Source: Patellaria atrata CBS 101060 (Eukaryota; Ascomycota; Dothideomycetes; Patellariales; Patellariaceae). Taken from it: a stretch of 64,000 nucleotides of DNA. Positions 58,159 through 64,000 of this stretch are shown one piece after another. Numbering within the stretch: position 1 is the first letter of the stretch; each line of letters opens with the position of its first letter. Location of the stretch: NCBI GenBank assembly GCA_010093705.1, contig MU006098.1, positions 417,981 through 481,980 of the forward strand, given 5' to 3'. The notes beneath the pieces are model-generated. The model saw nothing but the letters and a program-made list of their open reading frames with translations, made no database searches and was not told where the DNA came from. A program made the position numbers and the translations under genes.

Positions 58159-58949
58159 TTGTCTTAACCTGCTTTGCTCAATTACGAGTGCAGAATATAG
58201 TTAGTGTAGATAAGACAACAAACTGCATTAAACGAATATAAACTCCAGCTCTCATAAGATGTTGTCTTATTTACAGAAGAGCTGAGCAGCCCGAAATGTC
58301 GCATGAAATGGTCGTAGATCAACTGGCTAGACATGTCGGTATATTATACAAGCATGATGCTGACTGTTTGCTTGGGATGACACCTATAACTAGTTAATGT
58401 AGGTAGGAGCCATCCATGAGTCGAGACCCCTCGAGGGTTCGATAATCCTTCTCGGTAGAGGTGAGTAAAACTTGTGATGTTGATTCTCAGCCTTGTCGCC
58501 CTTCTCGCTAATCCTGTCCAAATCCGGCAAATTTCAAGGAATCGCGGCAGGCACTCAACATGCGCAGGACTGCATGTGCCCCCACTACCAATGGAATACT
58601 GTACTGCTCCGGATTCTGATCTCGCCAGCACATATTGCATGTTCACCCTCCTCATGTGGGATAGAGTGCAGGCAGCAATGACTCCATCGTATCGCAGTCA
58701 GTGTTAGATGTCCTAATCGGGCTTTTGCTAGAAGGTAGCCTCGTGTAATTGATTAACAGACCTGACCATATTTTCTTCTTTTCCGTTAAGCTGGATTGAG
58801 ACATCTCCTTGAGCAAGAAGAGGATTTCGTGAGGCTCTCAACCTGGAACACTGCTCCCGGCACTTTTCATCCATTACACGTTTGCACGAACATATAAGCT
58901 TCCAATAGCTGATAATTTTTGACCTTTGCCATTCCATGTACCTATCAGA
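58159..58949. promoter_or_regulatory. Divergent promoter region between Hsp70-like (-) and coiled-coil (+) genes
   Basis: 791 bases between two divergent start codons; it should serve both genes. Short open frames on both strands (58344-58707) look like chance. A GGTTCGATAATCC run near 58437 recalls a tRNA B box but has no partner A box or cloverleaf. No regulatory site is called. Confidence 0.45.
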
Positions 58950-59741
58950 ATGGACTGGGCTCATCAGACGGGATTCCACTCGTTTTCGCAATATCAGGAT
59001 CAGAACCTAGAGCGGCTGGCTCGGGACTACGAAGAGAATGTTTCGAAAACCCTGAAACCCCTTTCTGTAAAGATCGTTTCTCCCTATGTCACTGGCTTAA
59101 GGGCAAAGATTGTCGATCTGAATTCCAAGATCAGCCAACTGTCAAGCGAAAAAGGGGCTCTGGTAGATGAGCTCCAGAAGCAACGAGATGCCGTGCTATA
59201 TGACCACAATCAAATGGCCATCAAGATCATGCAATCGAGGGCAAAAGTGCAACCCGATGTCAGCCCTCGTCAGAATGGTCAAAGACCCCCTCCTCTAGGG
59301 CAGGCGTTAGCGGAGCTCATATACGGTTACGAAATGCTGCGGAAGGAGCTCGACGCCATGAGGCAGCGAAATCACGAGTTGGAAGAACAATCATTGCAAA
59401 GACAATGGGCGGACCACGCTGATACCATGGTCGCGGCTCCCGGTCAGACCGTCAAGGCGGAAGACCTTTACAGTCTGCGGAACCTCATTCGGAGCAAATA
59501 TGCGTTGGACATTGAGATTTGGAGCTTGCGGGATGTGCATGCTAGAAACCAGTACATAGTGGACGAGAAAAAGATGAAATCAGAAGCGGCGCTGATGGAA
59601 ATACGGCAGGCTTTAGACGTATGGGGGAATGAGGATAGTGGTTGGACGGACGAGGAGTTACCGTTCGTGGAGGAGATTTACCGCAGACTTATGAGCATTC
59701 CTTTGGGACAATACAAGCAACCGGCGAGAAGATCGCGATGA
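58950..59741 (+). CDS. Small coiled-coil protein of unknown function, 263 residues
   Basis: Single-exon gene; the ATG at 58950 (MDWAHQTGFHSFSQYQDQNL) is the first in the long frame. Residues 20-95 and 130-165 have coiled-coil character (IVDLNSKISQLSSEKGALVD, ELDAMRQRNHELEEQSLQRQ). The C-terminal third is helical with aromatic and acidic residues (ALDVWGNEDSGWTDEELPFV) and ends in a basic QPARRSR. No signal peptide, TM segment or catalytic motif is seen. Family not recognised. It is divergent from the Hsp70-like gene and shares its upstream region. Confidence 0.75.
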   Translation: MDWAHQTGFHSFSQYQDQNLERLARDYEENVSKTLKPLSVKIVSPYVTGLRAKIVDLNSKISQLSSEKGALVDELQKQRDAVLYDHNQMAIKIMQSRAKVQPDVSPRQNGQRPPPLGQALAELIYGYEMLRKELDAMRQRNHELEEQSLQRQWADHADTMVAAPGQTVKAEDLYSLRNLIRSKYALDIEIWSLRDVHARNQYIVDEKKMKSEAALMEIRQALDVWGNEDSGWTDEELPFVEEIYRRLMSIPLGQYKQPARRSR

Positions 59742-60541
59742 GGTAGTCGACTTTTCCAGTGTTGTACTTGTGATGATTTAGTTAACTTATACCTTGGTAC
59801 CTTGAATTTTCGCTATGAGTACAAGTGGTAATGTTACATTAGAGTAATACCCCGTTACCTACAGAGTACACATTACGTTAGCGTATGCAATTATATGACG
59901 ACAGAATGATCTACAGTAACTCACGGCTCGAAAAATTGGGTATTTCTGATCTCATCGGTCGTCTTATCGTCATTCCACTATTACGGAGGGCTTATAGTAA
60001 TGACATTATCAGACATCACTTGTTAATTTGGTGCATACAGCCAACGGAGTGTTGTTGAACCTATCACCTGGTATCTCTGCCCGCGTATATGTCGCAATAA
60101 TTCCTGGCACCTAGGATACTCTTTTTTCCCCCGAAAATACGTAGAATTGTTGTTAGTATGGGTGTGAAATGGACAATGATATCGACCAATTTGAAGAGGA
60201 GAACGGACCTAGACATAAGAGTGTGATTGCCCTATCCCACTTATCTTCCCGTCATCCCTCTTTCCATTCGCCCCTTCATTAATCCCCATTCAGGAAGACT
60301 GTGCGTACTGTACTGACGGTGGTCATGTAAGGCATTTAATCACTGTGGTCAACGTTATGGCCTCCTGTGTAATGATCTCACATCGTCTTGGACGAGTAAC
60401 AACAAGCCCACTCCAGTGAAGGAAAGTTCATCTGCAACAGAGTTCTTTCAAAAGGTAGAACTAGTAGAGTTCCTTATAGTAAATCGGACTGTTCGTAAGG
60501 GTAATGGAGTGTATCATATAAAGTACATATCCTCAAACCAC
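59742..60541. other. Convergent 3' region of the small coiled-coil gene and Vps5
   Basis: 800 bases between converging genes, long for a convergent gap in this window. AT-rich with no frame of interest. Holds both 3' UTRs. No RNA gene or repeat recognised. Confidence 0.45.
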
Positions 60542-62582
60542 TCACGTTTCACTACCCGTAGCTATTTCACTAGTATTAGAGACGCTCTCTGCAGTCTCCG
60601 GTCGGTTATCTCCCTCATTCGCAGATGGTGTTGCGACAACGCCAGCGGGCGGATTAGGGTGACCGAACGGAGCCCCGTCTTCCTCAGCATCGATCTGCAT
60701 AAGATACGTTTCCCATATTTCGATCAACTGTGTTGCGTTAGCATGCCGTCGGGCTAGATGACTTAATTTTTGTCACATGCCTCTTTCTGTGCCTCCACAG
60801 CGCTCTCAAGGTACGTCTCAACTCCAGACTTAAAGTCCTCGACCTTCTCCCTCTCGAAACGGTCGAGTTCAGATCGCATCAAACGGCCCATATCTTCGAA
60901 TAAAAGTCTTGCTTGATGTACTCTTCTTTCAGCATCCGACACATCTGCACTGAGCTGGTTTAATCTATCTTGTTGACTTCTACCTTGTCGTAGTAGCTTA
61001 TCTTGCGTAGCTTTCCGCTTCTGTAGTTCCGATTCTGCTGCGTGCCACGAATGGTATGCTTTTTGACGTTGCTGGAAGGCCATCTTCACGCTTCCAATCA
61101 AACGGATATATTCGTCGAGAACGATCCCAAGCGTTAGGACGTCCTGCTGAGCTTGTCTCTCGTAGAGTTCGCGAATCCGCAATTGAACTTCAGAAAGGCC
61201 ATCCAGAGGCCCGGAGAGGGAGGGCGAAAGTTCTACAACAGCGAGAGCGTGCAACGACGCAGAGAAGTCCCCACATGCTTCAGCTAAGCCCTTGCGCTGT
61301 GCGACCACCGTGTCGGTAGCTTTTAGGAGCGCCTTAAGCTGCGTTTCGAGTGCATCCAGGTAGACTTTTCGATCATGAAACCACTGTCATATTTAATCAG
61401 TACAGGGTCGTTAGCGAATAGGGGTAGAACATGGATATACGTCATCATGTTCGATGAATTTTCCACCACTCCCGACGGAAATTCCTATCGAGCCAAACAT
61501 GCCCTTACTTTCAACTAAGCCGGGATCTTTCCGTTCTTTATGTTTAATATCAACTGTGAATGCCTCACTCTCGAGGAATAATTTTAGGTCACCATCATGT
61601 TGTAGGATTGGATGTGCTGCAGCTTTATTCAACATTCTTTCACATGCCTGCCGGCGCGATTCCACGAACTCTGCATCGAACCGACCAACTGCTTGCTTCT
61701 CAGGAGGTGGAGGAACAACTACTCCAGGATTGTTGTTATGCAGTTGATTATAGAGCCATAAAAAATCGCGATAACGGCGCGATACTGTGAATTCGGATTT
61801 ACGGTAAGCTTTTGATGTGGTCTGAAGCAGGATTGTCAGTGTATCTTTTACAAGTCTCAGTATATCTCCACCACTACCTTTGTAGTTACTTGGTACACTG
61901 TGTGTGAGCTTGTCAGGTCGCCAACTTTGTGCGGATCCCCAACAGTAACCTGGAACGTTGGTTTCGCTGCTTGTTCAACGCTCATGCTTGGTTGGGTTTG
62001 CCTTTTCGGAACATCGTTAGACGGTGGTTGGACTGGCGGTGGTATTCTGGGTCCCATAGATCGTTCCGCCTCTTCATCATCGTCTAAGCTGGCCGATTCC
62101 ATCAGTCCTCGTAATGAGGATTGCGATGTCGTCGCGGGAGTTCGGGAGACCTTAACGGGCTCTTTTTGAGGAGGTGCTGGGGGAGCATCGGCTTGAGGAG
62201 GTGTGGAGTCATCCCGTAAAGGATCCAGAGGACCAAGAGAGTCTGATACTGCTTCTAAGCGAGTAGGTTGTGCTCCGTAACGCTTGATGATTCTCGTTCC
62301 TCTTCCGGCGGGGGATTTAGGAGCAGTAGATACCGACGGGGTAGTTGGAGGTTTCGACGAGTCTATACAGTGAGTCAGCTGCAATCGGATACTATGGGCA
62401 TTAAGACGTGATCCTCACCTGAGGTATTCTCAGTTCTTTCTTCAGTGGTTGCCTTGGTCGAAGTCTGATTGGGGCCGGACTGTGAAGGGACATCTATATT
62501 TGGACGGTAAGTGATCTTGCCGAGAAGAAAATAACAGTGACTTACCGCCCCAGGGCGAACTTCCTTCATCCCCAAGATCCAT
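60542..62582 (-). CDS. vps5: Vps5, sorting nexin (PX-BAR) subunit of retromer
   Basis: Endosomal PX-BAR protein that pairs with Vps17 and helps the Vps26-Vps29-Vps35 core retrieve receptors to the Golgi. Six inferred exons on the minus strand (62582-62546, 62493-62419, 62362-61878, 61821-61441, 61383-60781, 60727-60542) give 588 residues. Residues 1-175 are disordered and P/S/T-rich. The PX domain spans about 178-300: FQVTVGDPHKVGDLTSSHTV, SEFTVSRRYRDFLWLYNQLH (phosphoinositide-binding RRY), and VVVPPPPEKQAVGRF. The BAR region runs from WFHDRKVYLDALETQLK (residue 327) to LIEIWETYLMQIDAE, with many charged helices. The last intron (60728-60780) starts with GC (GAG then GCATGT) instead of GT and has a good GCTAAC branch; without it a stop would cut the BAR domain short. 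Confidence 0.93.
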
Positions 62583-63837
62583 TGTGATTTGGTTCCAAAG
62601 ATTGAATATAAATACTCCAACGTATAACGGGTTGGAATCGAAGTCGAGCAATGTTTTACCGAATTTTAACCGTGCCACGAACCTTAGGTTGTCCCCTCAG
62701 TCTCTCGATAACTATGTACATCAACCAGTTGAACTAACAGATGGACTTAAATACCTCATCGTCATGCTAGATTCCAGGAGCTCTCTCAAGGATAAATCCA
62801 AGATCGGGGCGCTTACCGACGAATCCCCTCCTCGTCGGATTTGACCACCGAACCGAATGAACGCGCTCAGTCACGACCTTACAAGCCGGTCTCTACGTCG
62901 ACGTAAAAGCGTATCGTAGGTATAGATGGCACAAAACGGCAGGGCAAAGCAGACAGTTACCACGAAGCCTACACGTGCCAGCACGCCACCTTATACTGGC
63001 ACTGTTAGATCCCGGCCGATGGAGAAATGGAGGATGACTAAATCTCCTCTCGGCTTCCGTTTGATAGAGGCTCACCATTAGACACTCTACACTCTTCGGA
63101 TGCTCAAACCCTGGGTCGGCTGGTCGCGAGCTATCTAACATTCAGATAGAATGTATAAGAGTGACCTTCCCTCCAGCTGTTGGGCTAATCGAGCTTTCAA
63201 CAGAGCAAGAGCAGCGATAGAGCATACTGGGACGGAGTTCCCACATGGTGTTGCTTTCTCGCCTCTTCCAGATCGAGAGCACAGGTGGTGAGATAAGAAC
63301 AACTATTACTTAGAACAATCGATTATTATTGCTTGTCACTATGAATGGAACTAAAACATAACCTCTGTTCTGATACCATCCCATTTGATGACCTTTCCCC
63401 TTATTGCTGTCATCTTCATTTTCATCCCCTTCCATAATTCCTCATACCTCATCACGCTTGTCAGCATCTGAACTTCTCTTCCAACCCCTATTCTCCCCTA
63501 CCATATAATCTCATCTAACCTGTTCCGACTGCACTATACAATAAAGACTAAAGCACACAGGGAACAGGAAATCGTACAATTAGTTTCACAGTGCAGACCG
63601 TGAGATCTTCTCTATACTTCGGACCACACATTTCGCAGATTTAGCGAACGACAGAGGCGCAGGATGCAAATTAAGGGAGGTAGTATATGCGTCTGAGAAT
63701 CCACTATTACTATTATCTTTATTCTAGTTTTTCTCAAGGACAAGAACAACCCTCCTGACATTGCCACTACATACACTCACAGAAGACTATTTCCTACGTA
63801 AGGGAATGCCAACATCACGCTTCATATCTAAGATACT
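62583..63837. other. Intergenic, Vps5 promoter and 3' side of the last gene
   Basis: About 1.25 kb. The first part must contain the Vps5 promoter (minus strand reading away from it). The rest shows no frame with protein character. C/T-rich around 63370-63500 on the plus strand. Nothing else recognised. Confidence 0.45.
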
Positions 63838-64000
63838 CTACCCATCAACCTCCTCACAACCTCCACTTCCCAAACAAACAACCCTCAAATCATCCACGGC
63901 CTCTCCCAGCCAAATCCCATACCCACTCTCCCCTGCATCCGTGAAAGCCCTCCAATCTTGCACAGTAGTATCCCAAACACTAACTGCCTTCCTACTCACC
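63838..64000 (-). CDS. 3' end of a minus-strand gene, product unknown
   Basis: From base 63999 down to a TAG at 63840-63838 the minus strand reads 53 codons without a stop, with protein-like sequence: KAVSVWDTTVQDWRAFTDAG, then ESGYGIWLGEAVDDLRVVCL and a GSGGCEEVDG end. The VSVWDTTVQDWRAF segment recalls the end of a WD-repeat blade, but this is too little to assign. The rest of the gene lies beyond the window. The first bases (GGTGAGT) also look like a splice donor, so an alternative is that the exon ends right there. Confidence 0.45.
   Translation of the reverse strand, partial: VSRKAVSVWDTTVQDWRAFTDAGESGYGIWLGEAVDDLRVVCLGSGGCEEVDG

Noticed and set aside
58430-58455. GGTTCGATAATCC, similar to a tRNA B box
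   Set aside because: Spacing inside the box is wrong, no A box lies upstream, and no cloverleaf can be drawn.
1-64000. Secondary-metabolite cluster, horizontally acquired block or virus-derived element
   Set aside because: No PKS, NRPS, terpene cyclase, P450 or integrase/capsid-like genes were found; codon use and intron style look uniform across the genes.

Overview
The window is nuclear DNA of a filamentous ascomycete (Pezizomycotina). Genes are broken by short introns (46-110 nt) with GTATGT/GTAAGT-type donors, CTAAC-like branch sites and AG acceptors. The gene set is fungal: separase, an EF-hand aspartate/glutamate carrier, a PTH11/SAT4-like rhodopsin-domain protein, a single-gene xylulokinase and a fungal Hsp70-like ATPase. 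A leotiomycete is plausible from the overall look of the proteins, but I cannot prove the class without a search. I found no sign of bacterial, organellar or viral sequence.

Layout: 1-20 kb is dense and all on the + strand: separase (5' end outside the window), a DCAF6-type WD-repeat protein, a Yta7/ATAD2-type chromatin AAA ATPase, and the mitochondrial aspartate/glutamate carrier. 20-30.6 kb is sparse. It holds one three-finger C2H2 transcription factor gene in about 9 kb of non-coding DNA, with pentamer arrays (GGTAC, TTACC) upstream and a striking degenerate 18-bp tandem repeat downstream. 30.6-42.9 kb holds a 7-TM rhodopsin-like protein (+), xylulokinase (-), a mitochondrial CDF metal transporter (-), DPM2 (-) divergent from the splicing factor CWC22 (+), and a conserved-looking protein I cannot name (-). 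42.9-47.8 kb is about 4.9 kb without any gene I can support. 47.8-63 kb contains an unknown protein, a PARP6/8-type ADP-ribosyltransferase, a coiled-coil protein, an Hsp70-like ATPase, a second coiled-coil protein and the retromer subunit Vps5. The last 163 bases look like the 3' end of a minus-strand gene.

Most genes are independent housekeeping genes: chromosome segregation (separase), chromatin (Yta7), splicing (CWC22), dolichol-phosphate-mannose synthesis (DPM2), endosomal recycling (Vps5), mitochondrial metabolite and metal transport, and pentose catabolism. The most unusual neighbourhood is 49.6-59.7 kb, where a large PARP-type enzyme, an actin-fold ATPase of the Hsp70-like kind and two coiled-coil proteins of unknown function sit together. 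Their working together is only a hypothesis from proximity. All exon boundaries given here were worked out by hand from splice-site consensus plus reading-frame continuity.
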